47,210 bases of DNA, from positions 1-47,210 of the forward strand of contig CADCVG010000018.1 of NCBI GenBank assembly GCA_902806075.1, read 5' to 3'. Each line of letters starts with the position of its first letter. Position 1 is the stretch's first letter. Origin of the DNA: an uncultured Rubrobacteraceae bacterium (GTDB lineage: Bacteria; Actinomycetota; Rubrobacteria; Rubrobacterales; Rubrobacteraceae). The notes beneath the pieces were generated by a model. It saw only the letters and a program-made list of their open reading frames with translations, was not told the DNA's origin and did no database searches. Below, piece by piece: positions 19,569-28,394 of this stretch. Position numbers and translations under genes: made by a program.

Positions 19569-20468
19569 ATGCGTGTCTTGATCTCCGGCTGCGGCTACGT
19601 CGGCTCGGCCCTCGGCCTCCTCCTCGCCTCCGAAGGCCACACCGTCTTCGGCCTGCGCCGCGACACCTCCGCTCTCCCACCCGGGATCCATCCTATAAAC
19701 GCCGACCTCTCCGCGCCCCTGCCACCCGGCGTCCTGCCCGAAGACCTCGACGCCGTCGTCCACACAGTCTCCCCCGGAGGCTCCACCGACGAGTCTTACA
19801 AGACTGCCTACGTGGACGGCCCGCGCAACCTCCTCTCGGCTCTGGCACCCCGAAACGCTCTCCGGCGCTTCGTCCTAGTCTCCAGCACCGGCGTCTATGG
19901 CCAGAGAAACGGCGAGTGGGTGGACGAAGACTCCCCAACCGGGTCCGTAAGCGCGAGCGGCCTTCGCCTCCTCGAAGGGGAACGCCTCGTCCTGGGCGGC
20001 GCCGTCCCCGCCGTCGTGCTGAGGCTCGGCGGCATCTACGGCCCCGGCAGGAGCGGCATGATCAAACGGGCGTTCCACGAACCGCCCCGCGACGAAGACC
20101 CGCCCCGCTACACCAACCGTATCCACCGCGACGACTGCGCCGGCGCGCTACGGCACCTCCTGCTCCTGCAAGACCCCGACCCCATCTACCTCGGTGTGGA
20201 CCACGAGCCCGCCACCCGCCGCACCATCGCCGGATGGCTCGCCTCGCAACCCGGCGGCCCCCTCCTGGAGGCTGTATCTCCCTCACCACCCGCCGTACGA
20301 GTGGATGCCAACGAGACCCCCCGCGGCGCTTCGCGCGCTCGCACCAACAAACGCTGCTCCAACGCCCGGCTCGTCGCCTCCGGTTACCGCTTCCGCTATC
20401 CCACCTTCCGCGAAGGCTTCACGGCGCTCCTGCACCAGACGAAAGACGGCGATAGCACGAGCAAATAG
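19569..20468 (+). CDS. NAD-dependent epimerase/dehydratase (extended SDR)
   Basis: MRVLISGCGYVGSALGLLLASEGHTVFGLRR; VLVSSTGVYGQRNGEWVDEDSP; VLRLGGIYGPGRSG. Confidence 0.85.
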   Translation: MRVLISGCGYVGSALGLLLASEGHTVFGLRRDTSALPPGIHPINADLSAPLPPGVLPEDLDAVVHTVSPGGSTDESYKTAYVDGPRNLLSALAPRNALRRFVLVSSTGVYGQRNGEWVDEDSPTGSVSASGLRLLEGERLVLGGAVPAVVLRLGGIYGPGRSGMIKRAFHEPPRDEDPPRYTNRIHRDDCAGALRHLLLLQDPDPIYLGVDHEPATRRTIAGWLASQPGGPLLEAVSPSPPAVRVDANETPRGASRARTNKRCSNARLVASGYRFRYPTFREGFTALLHQTKDGDSTSK

Positions 20469-20470
20469 GG

Positions 20471-20658
20471 ATGCGGGGCCTTTGAACCTCCTCTTCTGGG
20501 GCAGCATAATAGTGTTTGGTCCTGGCGATAGCGTTCGTCGCCGCCTTCCAGGTCAACCGCTACCTCCTCGCGCGGGGCACGCTGTCGTCCATGAGCACCC
20601 AAGGGACCGGAGCTTTTTCAGGACTCTGGCCCCGCTCGGTGCCCGGCTTCTTCGAGTA
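20471..20658 (+). pseudogene. DUF4396-like membrane C-terminal fragment, frameshifted
   Basis: DAGPLNLLFWGSIIVFG in one frame continues after a shift as LVLAIAFVAAFQVNRYLLARGTLSSM...VPGFFE*. Confidence 0.35.
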
Positions 20659-21286
20659 GGCGTATGACCTCTTCGTCAGGAACCTGTTCGAAGCTCTCGT
20701 ACCAGAGGCCGATAGCTTTGAGGTCGGTCGGGGCGATCAGACAGAGCAGGTCGTCTGCCTCCGGGCGGATCAGGGCGGCGGTCTGCGGCGCGCAGACGGG
20801 GACGGCCAAGACGAGCCTCTCCGGCTCCATGCGGCGCAGAGTACGAAGCGCCGCACGGGCCGTCACGCCGGTGGCGAGACCGTCGTCTACGAGGATCGCT
20901 GTCCGCCCTTCCAGGTCGGGGTAGGGCCGGTCTCCGCGGAAGAGCCGCAGACGCCGCTCGACCTCGGCCGACTCCCGTTCGGTGACCCATTCCAGGTAGT
21001 CCTCCGGGATGCCGAGAACCCTTACGGCGTGCTCGTTGAGCACACGCACGTCGCCGGGGGCCACGGCGCCGATGCCGAATTCCGGTTGATCCGGGGCGCC
21101 GAGCTTCCTGGAGACGACGACCTCGAGCGGCGCTCCCAGAGAGCGCGCAACCTCCGCCCCCACAGGGACCCCGCCCCGCGGCAGGGCGAACACCACGGGG
21201 CGCTCGTCCTTGTAGGGCGCCAGCCTCTCGGCCAGCCGCCTCCCGGCGTCACCGCGATCCACGAAAGGCGCGTCCGGTATACCCAT
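20618..21286 (-). CDS. Phosphoribosyltransferase family protein
   Basis: FALPRGGVPVGAEVARSLGAPLEVVVSRKLGAP; RTAILVDDGLATGVTARAALRTLRR. Confidence 0.9.
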   Translation of the reverse strand: MGIPDAPFVDRGDAGRRLAERLAPYKDERPVVFALPRGGVPVGAEVARSLGAPLEVVVSRKLGAPDQPEFGIGAVAPGDVRVLNEHAVRVLGIPEDYLEWVTERESAEVERRLRLFRGDRPYPDLEGRTAILVDDGLATGVTARAALRTLRRMEPERLVLAVPVCAPQTAALIRPEADDLLCLIAPTDLKAIGLWYESFEQVPDEEVIRLLEEAGHRAGPES

Positions 21287-21389
21287 GCCAGATCCTCTCC
21301 TCTCTCCCACCATCCATTATCCAACACTACCCCCGGTCGCTGCATGGCCTCGGGTTTGACGCCGCTCTACGAGGGTAAAGCTCTGCCTT

Positions 21390-21767
21390 ATGAGTGAAGA
21401 CGCGGGGTTCCGGGAGTATGTTGGTACCGAGTTATCTGGTACGGAGGAAGGGCGCGCCATCGTGAGCTTGCAGGTCGAGGATCACCACCTCAACCCCAGC
21501 GGCACCGCTCACGGAGGAGCTGTCTACACCCTGGTGGACGTCTCGATGGCCGAGGCCATAAAGACGACCGCCGGGGAGGACGAGAGCGCCGTTACCATCG
21601 AGATCAAGATAAACTACCTGGAGCCCGGCAAGCCGGGGACGCTCATCTCGACCGCTCGTGTACGCAAGGGCGGTGGGCGGATAACCATTACCGAGGCGGA
21701 GGTTACCCAGGAGGAGAGCGGCGAGGTCGTGGCGCTCGCCACCGGCACCTACACCCTCATCGGTTGA
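21390..21767 (+). CDS. PaaI-like hotdog thioesterase
   Basis: HHLNPSGTAHGGAVYTLVDVSMAEAIK...TIEIKINYLEPGKPGTLISTARVRKGGGRITITEAEV. Confidence 0.9.
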   Translation: MSEDAGFREYVGTELSGTEEGRAIVSLQVEDHHLNPSGTAHGGAVYTLVDVSMAEAIKTTAGEDESAVTIEIKINYLEPGKPGTLISTARVRKGGGRITITEAEVTQEESGEVVALATGTYTLIG

Positions 21768-21813
21768 GCCAGCTCTCCATCGCTCGTAACCCTCAAACCG
21801 CGGAGGCCCGCTT

Positions 21814-22068
21814 CTACGACGGGTACACCTTCTCGTAGTGTCTCTCGAAACCTTCCCTGGGGAAGACGCCGCCCGGAGCGGGATGCTCGCCCTCCGAAGT
21901 GGGCACGCTGCGTAGCTCGTAGTCTCCCTCTTCGTTACGGCGGGCCCAGTAGAGGCCGCGCCAGCTCTTCGTCTTTATCTGAGCGGCGTTCTTGTGCCGG
22001 TAGAGCTCGTAGCCTCCCTCCGGCGGGGTGAGGTCGAGGTCTTCCAGGTCGTCGTGCGGGATGCCCAT
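21814..22068 (-). CDS. Small hypothetical protein
   Basis: Complete 84-aa ORF between annotated genes. Confidence 0.5.
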   Translation of the reverse strand: MGIPHDDLEDLDLTPPEGGYELYRHKNAAQIKTKSWRGLYWARRNEEGDYELRSVPTSEGEHPAPGGVFPREGFERHYEKVYPS

Positions 22069-22099
22069 GTGCTGGCTCCTTTCGGGTTCGGCCTCCGGG

Positions 22100-22984
22100 T
22101 CACCGGCGTCGTGCCAGGTAGACGCCGAGGAGGATGACGGCGCCCCCGATAAGCTGGTCGGGTCCGAGATCCTCGCTGAAGAAGACTATGCCTGAAGCGA
22201 CGCCGGTGAGGGTGATGAGGTACTGGTAGACGAGCACGCGGTTTGCTCCTATGCGCGAGATGCCGCGCTGCCAGGCGGCGAAGGCGAAGGCGGTGGCGAA
22301 GACGGCCGCGTAGCCTATGGCGGCCCAGACCCCGAGACCGAGGCTCCCCCAGGCCACGCCCGGGAGGAACGGGGAGGAGAGGATCAGGGTGACCGGGGCC
22401 GCGAAGAGCGTTGGGTAGGTAGCCACCGCGAGCGGCGAGTAACGTTCGAGCATGGACATGGAGAAGACCGTGTACACCCCGACGAATACGGCGGCGAGCA
22501 GGATCAGGAAATCACCCAAGAGGCTCGTATCTCCGGCCCCCAACCCCTCGCGCATTACGATACCGACCCCTAGCAGGGAGAGCCCCACCCCTAAAACGCC
22601 CCCGGAGCTTGGACGCTCCAGTCCGAACACGTAACCGAGGAGCATCCCCCAGATAGGAGCGGTAGCGAAGATCAAACCGGTGTTCGAGGCGCTCGTCATG
22701 CTCACCCCGAACGTGAAGGAAGTCTGTGCCGCGACCACCCCGAAGCACCCGAGACCGAGCATGGGGAGGAAGTCCGCGCGCTTTAGCCTGCTCGCGGGTT
22801 CGAGGAGGCGGAGGACTCCGAGGAGCAGGAGGCCGCCGAGGGCGAACCGGAACGTCACGAGCAGGGGGGGCGGAACGAAATCGGCGGCGTACTTGGTCGC
22901 CGCGTAGTTCAGGCCCCAGAAGACGGCGGCCAGGATCAGGGAGACCTCCGCCAGCACGGCCGCTCTGCCCTTCTCGTCGCTCAC
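22100..22984 (-). CDS. DMT superfamily (EamA) transporter
   Basis: About 10 TM; FWGLNYAATKYAADFVPPPLLVTFRFALGGLLLL; second EamA repeat. Confidence 0.9.
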   Translation of the reverse strand: MSDEKGRAAVLAEVSLILAAVFWGLNYAATKYAADFVPPPLLVTFRFALGGLLLLGVLRLLEPASRLKRADFLPMLGLGCFGVVAAQTSFTFGVSMTSASNTGLIFATAPIWGMLLGYVFGLERPSSGGVLGVGLSLLGVGIVMREGLGAGDTSLLGDFLILLAAVFVGVYTVFSMSMLERYSPLAVATYPTLFAAPVTLILSSPFLPGVAWGSLGLGVWAAIGYAAVFATAFAFAAWQRGISRIGANRVLVYQYLITLTGVASGIVFFSEDLGPDQLIGGAVILLGVYLARRR

Positions 22985-23017
22985 CCCCCGATTCTACGCC
23001 CGCAACGCGGCGGACGC

Positions 23018-23983
23018 TCAGGAGAAGTTGGGGATTACTTCCTTGGCGAACTTCTCGATGGGGGCGGGGTCATAGGCGACGCGGGGCATGTAGACGATGA
23101 AGTAGTTCACGCCGGCGTCGACCAGCGGCTGGAGCCGCTCGGAGAGCTGCTCGGCCGTCCCGACCATGAACTCGCGGCTGTACTCCTCGTAGCTCTTGGA
23201 GCCGCGGGCCTCTTTCGTCACGGCCTCGGGGTCCTCGCCCTCCTCCAGGAGGTAGACGTTGATAGAGGTGGAGCGTGTGATCTCCTCGTAGTCCCGCCCG
23301 ATGTCGTCGCAGTGCCCCTTCAAGACACCGAACTTGTGCTTGAGCCTCTCGACGCCGCCGCCGACGTTGCAGGCGTCACCGTACTTCGCGACGAGCTTCA
23401 GGGTGACCTTCTCGCCACTACCCCCGATCCAGAACGAGGGATGCGGATCTCTCACACCCTTCGGCTCGTTGATCGGTTTGTCCACCTTGTAGTACTCGCC
23501 GTCAAAGACGACCTCGTCCTCGGTCCACATGCGGTGGATGATCTCGCACGCCTCCCTGAAGGCGCGCATCCGGTCCCGAAGCTCGGGGAAGCCGTAGCCG
23601 TAGGCCCTCCACTCGTGCTCGTACCAGCCCGCGCCGAGCCCGAAGAGCAGACGCCCATTGCTCATCACATCCACGGTCGAGGCGACCTTGGCGAGCAGCG
23701 CCGGGTTACGATACCCATTGCAGGTGACCATCTGCCCGATCTTGATGCTGGAGGTGTCGCGGCTCAGGCCCGCGGTTGCGGTCCAGCACTCGAAGACGGT
23801 GTTCATCGTCGGTTCCGGGACGGTGTGGAAGTGGTCGTAGAGCCAGATCGAGTCGTACCCCCCCGACTCTTCGGCGACCTGCCCCACCCGGGTCATCGCC
23901 TCGTACTGTTCGACCGGGTCCTCTATCTCGACCAGGTCCATCCTCCAACCCTGCGGAACGAACACCCCGAACTTGGCCACCAC
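23018..23983 (-). CDS. LLM class F420-dependent oxidoreductase
   Basis: YDSIWLYDHFHTVPEP...GQMVTCNGYRNPALLAKVASTVDVMSNGRLLFGLGAGWYEHEWRAYGY. Confidence 0.9.
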   Translation of the reverse strand: MVAKFGVFVPQGWRMDLVEIEDPVEQYEAMTRVGQVAEESGGYDSIWLYDHFHTVPEPTMNTVFECWTATAGLSRDTSSIKIGQMVTCNGYRNPALLAKVASTVDVMSNGRLLFGLGAGWYEHEWRAYGYGFPELRDRMRAFREACEIIHRMWTEDEVVFDGEYYKVDKPINEPKGVRDPHPSFWIGGSGEKVTLKLVAKYGDACNVGGGVERLKHKFGVLKGHCDDIGRDYEEITRSTSINVYLLEEGEDPEAVTKEARGSKSYEEYSREFMVGTAEQLSERLQPLVDAGVNYFIVYMPRVAYDPAPIEKFAKEVIPNFS

Positions 23984-24050
23984 GCACTACCTCCTACTAG
24001 CTTCTCCCGTCGCTCCACATCATACCCCTGGCGCGGAACCTGCCACCGGG

Positions 24051-24578
24051 CTACCCTCTCGAGAGGGAGTTTCTGCCGTCGGCGTTGCGGGCGACGACAA
24101 AGAGGAGATCCGAGAGGCGGTTTACGGCCTTTAGAGCGCAGGGATGTTCTTCAGCGTATCCGGCGGCGACGAGGCTCCGCTCCGCGCGTCGCATCACCGA
24201 GCGGGCGACGTCGAGCAGCGCCCCCAGACGACTCTCCCCGGGGATGACGAACTCTTTGGGGATCTCCGTCCGGTCTCGCCACTCTTCGAGCGCCGCGTCC
24301 AGGTACTCGACGACGTCCTCGTTCACCGCGTTCTTCTCCTCGGGCATGGCGACGTCGCCCATGACGCGGTAGAGAAGTCTCTGCAGTCCGATCAGGAGCT
24401 CTGCTATGTCTCCCTCCGCCTCCGCGCGGGCGAGCCCTATAAACGAGCTCGCCTCGTCCACATCACCCAAAACAATGATGCGACCGTCGCTCTTTGACAT
24501 CCTTCCCGAGCCGAAGAGCGTCGTGGTACCGTCGTCGCCGCGGCGGGTCGAGACGGGCGGGTTCTTTCTGTCGGCCAT
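24051..24578 (-). CDS. Cob(I)alamin adenosyltransferase (PduO type)
   Basis: TRRGDDGTTTLFGSGRMSKSDGRIIVLGDVDEASSFIGLARA; RRAERSL; NRLSDLLFVVAR. Confidence 0.9.
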   Translation of the reverse strand: MADRKNPPVSTRRGDDGTTTLFGSGRMSKSDGRIIVLGDVDEASSFIGLARAEAEGDIAELLIGLQRLLYRVMGDVAMPEEKNAVNEDVVEYLDAALEEWRDRTEIPKEFVIPGESRLGALLDVARSVMRRAERSLVAAGYAEEHPCALKAVNRLSDLLFVVARNADGRNSLSRG

Positions 24579-24645
24579 TCGCCATCCTCCTTGCGCGGTC
24601 CGGTTCGCTCGCGCGGTGATAGAATCGTTTTTCGTGAGGGTCAGC

Positions 24646-26196
24646 ATGAGATTTCCCTTTGCCTCCGAGGGCGCTCTAGAGAGGGCGGCCTCCGTCGCGG
24701 CCCGTCATCCATCTTACCGGATAGAGGGTTCTAACGGCGCGGTGGGGGTTATCCCGAAGGTCGCGGTCGAGCTGGAGTTGCCGGACGAGTGGCGTCCTCT
24801 GGACGATCTTCGTGTTCTCTTGCGGGGTGAGAGAGATGCCGAGTATGCGGCGGACGGCGTTGCGCTTTCGGGCGAGGAGCTCTTCGCGGGCCTGGGCTGC
24901 TTCCTGCGCAAGCAGCGCCGCGACAGGACGGCGCTCGAATGGTGTACGCCGAAGAAGCTCGCCGGCAAGCAGCTCTTCTCGTGCAAGCAGATCCGGGTCT
25001 ACGACAACGAGCACGCCACCCCGAACTCCTGGTACGCCTTCGGCGAGACGGGCGAGGACGGGGTCTACAGGGTGGACAAGGAGCGCCTGACAGAGCGCGT
25101 CCTCTCCGACCTCGGCCCCTGCGTGCGGTGCCCGATCCTGGACCTCGACGGTACGGCCGAGGTCCTGGCGCGCCTGCCCGAGGAGATCGACCCGAACCGC
25201 GACGAGACCTGGCGCTACAAGGGCAGCGGCCCCGTCACCGACTGGACTGTCACGAAGAACAGGGACGCCCGCCCCGAGGAGAGCGCGCCGCTCGAACCGA
25301 GGGAGGGCCTCCTGGAGCGACTCGCGAGGAGCGTGCGCCAGGGTGGTGCCGGGGTCGTGGCCGTGAGCGGGGCCGCTCCGGGGAGCCGAAACGTGCCGGA
25401 GACGCGCTACGAGGACGTCGGCGGGATGCGCGAGACCATAGCCCTCGTGCGCGAGGCCGTCGAGCTCCCGATAACCCACCCGGAGATCTTCGAGAGGTTG
25501 GGCATCCGGCCGCACAGGGGAATACTATTCTACGGGCCGCCGGGGACCGGGAAGACCCTGCTCGCCCGGGCGGTCGCCAACGAGAGTGAGGCGCACTTCA
25601 TCGCGGTAGCGGGGCCGGAGATACTCAACAAGTACTGGGGCCAGAGCGAGCAGCGCCTGCGAAGCATCTTCTCCGAGGCCCGCGCCAAGGCCCCCGCGAT
25701 CATCCTCTTCGACGAGATAGACTCCTTCGCCGCCGCGCGCGACACGATGAGCGAGAGCTTCGAGGCGACCCTCGTCTCCCAGCTACTCTCGCTCATGGAC
25801 GGCATGAACGACCTCGGACGCGTCTGCGTCATCGCCACGACCAACCGACCCTCGGCCCTGGACCCCGCGCTGCGGCGGCCGGGCCGGTTCGACCACGAGA
25901 TAGAGGTTGGACTCCCCGACGCGGAGGCCCGGCTGCACATCCTGAAGATACACGCGCAAGACATGCCCACCGCCCACGACCTGGACCTCAAGCAACTCGC
26001 CGCCGTGACGCGCGACTACTCGGGGGCGGACCTCGAAGCGCTGTGCCGCGAGGCGGCGATGGTGTGTATGCGTCGTTCGATCAACTTGCGCGACTTCGAG
26101 AAGAGGATCACACCACACAAGCTAGGCAGCCTATCCATCACCACCTACGACTTCCGTACCGCCATGAAAAGAGTAGGTCCTTCTGTAAGACGCTAA
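24646..26196 (+). CDS. AAA-family (Cdc48-like) ATPase; 3' end supplied by an inserted element
   Basis: Walker A GPPGTGKTLLARAVA, Walker B IILFDEID, second region of homology; last codons duplicated at about 27104-27203. Confidence 0.85.
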   Translation: MRFPFASEGALERAASVAARHPSYRIEGSNGAVGVIPKVAVELELPDEWRPLDDLRVLLRGERDAEYAADGVALSGEELFAGLGCFLRKQRRDRTALEWCTPKKLAGKQLFSCKQIRVYDNEHATPNSWYAFGETGEDGVYRVDKERLTERVLSDLGPCVRCPILDLDGTAEVLARLPEEIDPNRDETWRYKGSGPVTDWTVTKNRDARPEESAPLEPREGLLERLARSVRQGGAGVVAVSGAAPGSRNVPETRYEDVGGMRETIALVREAVELPITHPEIFERLGIRPHRGILFYGPPGTGKTLLARAVANESEAHFIAVAGPEILNKYWGQSEQRLRSIFSEARAKAPAIILFDEIDSFAAARDTMSESFEATLVSQLLSLMDGMNDLGRVCVIATTNRPSALDPALRRPGRFDHEIEVGLPDAEARLHILKIHAQDMPTAHDLDLKQLAAVTRDYSGADLEALCREAAMVCMRRSINLRDFEKRITPHKLGSLSITTYDFRTAMKRVGPSVRR

Positions 26197-26559
26197 TTTT
26201 ATAATATTACCTACAAATCGCTATTTTTCATCAGATGGCCATAATGGTAACTCCCCTCGTGTATGCCGTTAGTGGGAAGCGAGTGGCATACAGAATGGCA
26301 CACAACGCAACCTAATCTTTCCAGCTTTTTAAGCACTCCAGTTAGGCTATGGTTAGTCCTCCTCTCTGTATGCTCTAGTAAGAAGTGGTTATCGGCCCAA
26401 ACATTTAAAATACAAAACCCTAGAATCCTCTCTCCAACACCTCTGCTAACTTACCCTTCAGAAGGGACAGAAGGCTCTTACAAAGACTCCTAGAGCCTCT
26501 AAGAACACGTCAGGTAGGTGTTTCAAAGGTTCTCAACTTGAATCGTCTTCATGCTCATT

Positions 26560-26659
26560 AAAAAAAGAAGCTGGTGCCCGTCCAAGGTGGGGAAAAGGGG
26601 AAAGGGAGTTAGGACACCAGTTAATGACTAGATTCTAAACGCACATAGGTTCTTGTCAA
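26560..26659 (-). ncRNA. Candidate small RNA gene copy 1 (promoter, C-rich-loop hairpin, U-tract)
   Basis: Minus strand: TTGACA (26654-26659), TAGAAT (26632-26637), CTGGTGTCC...GGACGGGCACCAG, CTTCTTTTTT. Confidence 0.55.
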
Positions 26660-26684
26660 GTACAAATGAGGGGTTTGAGAATTT

Positions 26685-26732
26685 TTACATCTTTGTATGT
26701 AGTTTTGGTTACATCTTTTTATGCAGTTTAGT
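26685..26732. repeat. Imperfect 24-bp tandem repeat
   Basis: TTACATCTTTGTATGTAGTTTTGG / TTACATCTTTTTATGCAGTTTAGT. Confidence 0.65.
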
Positions 26733-27027
26733 TAAGGGAACATTAGATCTTATTTAGAGTATTGATCTTGTCGTTGACCTCCACGAGTGTCAATGACATC
26801 ATTCTGCCAGGGACCTTTGGGAAAGGGTTTGGAGGATGAGAAGGTGTTACTGGGTGAAGGATCACTCAGTAACTCTTTCTTAAGAGAAGCTACTTGGGCA
26901 CTCTTCGATCAGGCTCACTCTAGACCTGTACTCTCATTGGATGCCTTCTATGGGCAGCCACACAGCTGATGGAATAGATGAGGCTTTGGGTTGACTTACT
27001 TGTAGATGAGTTTGAGTGGCATACAGT

Positions 27028-27060
27028 AGCCCCGACACCATCATCGGGGCTTCCTTTATT
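27028..27060 (+). terminator. Rho-independent terminator near the right end of the element
   Basis: AGCCCCGA (27028-27035)/TCGGGGCT (27044-27051) followed by TCCTTTATT. Confidence 0.65.
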
Positions 27061-27103
27061 CTATATTTCTGACTACAAAATCTTACGATTTACAGCATAA
27101 AAG

Positions 27104-27203
27104 CGAGAAGAGGATCACACCACACAAGCTAGGCAGCCTCTCGATCACCACCTACGACTTCCGCACCGCCACGAAACGCGTCGGCCCGAGCGTCCGGCGC
27201 TAG
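27104..27203 (+). pseudogene. Displaced original 3' end of the AAA-ATPase gene
   Basis: Reads EKRITPHKLGSLSITTYDFRTATKRVGPSVRR*, differing by one residue from the ATPase C-terminus at 26196. Confidence 0.8.
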
Positions 27204-27277
27204 AAGACCACTCCGCAATGGAAAAGGGACCGAACCACGTGGTCCGGCCTCCGGGAGGGGTAATGCTGGGACTGCTG

Positions 27278-27472
27278 CTACTTGAACAGGTCCTTGAGGT
27301 GACCTTTTTTCTCCTTTATGGTGCCGCTACGCTGGTCGTCGCGGCCCTCGGCCTTCTTGTTCTCGTCGCCGGTCAGGGCTCCGGCGGCCTCCTTGAGACG
27401 GCCCTTGGCCTTATCCATCGCGCCTTCTCTTTTGTCACCGCCGCTCGTCTTGGACTCGCGCCTGTCGCCCAT
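27278..27472 (-). CDS. CsbD family stress protein
   Basis: MDKAKGRLKEAAGALTGDENKKAEGRDDQRSGTIKEKKGHLKDLFK. Confidence 0.85.
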   Translation of the reverse strand: MGDRRESKTSGGDKREGAMDKAKGRLKEAAGALTGDENKKAEGRDDQRSGTIKEKKGHLKDLFK

Positions 27473-27581
27473 GAACTGTGCTCCTTTCCTCTTGCGCTCG
27501 CTTCCGGGTAACTGCTTGCTACTTACCGCCGGGCGGGGATCCTAAACCGCTCTTCGGGAAACTTCGGCGAGCCCTGCCGGG

Positions 27582-28331
27582 CTAGGTGCGTCTCTCCTCC
27601 CCTCCTTCGGCCCTCCTGGTGGCAAGTGCCTCACCGAGCATAGCCTTGAGCTCCGCCACCTCCTGGCGCAGGTCCCGGATCTCCTCGCCGGTGACGCCCG
27701 CGACGTCCCCACCGGCCGCGTCCTGACCGACGAAGTACGAGGCCACCGCGCCCGTCAGGAAGCCGAACACGCCCAGCCCCCACACGACGAGCAGCGTGGC
27801 GACGATGCGCCCCTCCACGGTGCCCGGCTGGAAGTCGCTTCCGAGGGTCGTGACGAACGCGGTCGCCCACCACAGCGCCTCGCCGTACCCCGTCCCGAGC
27901 TGGCCTCCTCCCGTCTCGAAGTAGGCAAGCACGGCGGCGCCGACGGCGATGACGGCGACCGTCAGGCCGAGGACCCTCCCGAACTGGTGGCCGCGCAGCA
28001 TGTAGTTGAGCGAGCGGGTGCCCCTGTTCGTGGCGGTCAGCACACGCACCAGCCGCAGGCTCCGTGCCGCCGCCCGTACCGCCCTCAGAACCCGCAACGC
28101 CCTGAGGGCGGGCAGCAGCACAGAGATGGCCGCTAACCAGTTGCGCCTGAGATACCGCCCCTTAAAAGGGGCGAGCGCGAACTGCACCAGAAAATTGAGG
28201 GCAAACGCCACGTAGATGAACCAGTTCACCGCACCCAGCGCCGACTCCCACCCTGGGGATAGGTCTGCCGAAAACTCCACGATCACGACCACTATAAGGG
28301 CGATTCCAAGCAGGTCGAGCGGCACCTTCAT
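27582..28331 (-). CDS. Potassium/ion channel family protein
   Basis: TM segments; basic S4-like RALRVLRAVRAAARSLRLVRVL; pore-like WWATAFVTTLGSDFQPGT. Confidence 0.8.
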   Translation of the reverse strand: MKVPLDLLGIALIVVVIVEFSADLSPGWESALGAVNWFIYVAFALNFLVQFALAPFKGRYLRRNWLAAISVLLPALRALRVLRAVRAAARSLRLVRVLTATNRGTRSLNYMLRGHQFGRVLGLTVAVIAVGAAVLAYFETGGGQLGTGYGEALWWATAFVTTLGSDFQPGTVEGRIVATLLVVWGLGVFGFLTGAVASYFVGQDAAGGDVAGVTGEEIRDLRQEVAELKAMLGEALATRRAEGGEERRT

Positions 28332-28394
28332 TCATCCATCGATCCGCTCGCGTAGCTCCTCACGCTCTTCTTGCACCTCCGGCTCCCGGCCCAT
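28332..28394 (-). CDS. 20-codon ORF abutting the channel start (leader, or N-terminus cut off by a TGA)
   Basis: MGREPEVQEEREELRERIDG* then ATGAAGGTG in the same frame; RBS GGAGGCACGGG upstream. Confidence 0.4.
   Translation of the reverse strand: MGREPEVQEEREELRERIDG

Larger units (their letters stand above)
26281..27026. repeat. 13-bp direct repeats GAGTGGCATACAG near both ends of the element (arm-type-site candidates)
   Basis: Copies at 26281-26293 and 27014-27026; extra TGGCACACA and inverted GTATGCC near the left copy. Confidence 0.6.
26097..27139. mobile_element. About 1-kb AT-rich integrated element at the AAA-ATPase 3' end, bounded by a 36-bp direct repeat
   Basis: CGAGAAGAGGATCACACCACACAAGCTAGGCAGCCT at 26097-26132 and 27104-27139; interior AT-rich against GC-rich flanks; no recombinase ORF. 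Confidence 0.75.

Noticed and set aside
26263-26969. ORFs of 76 and 60 aa inside the 1-kb element as functional genes
   Set aside because: No recognisable domain or clear RBS; low-complexity translations. Not called as CDS.
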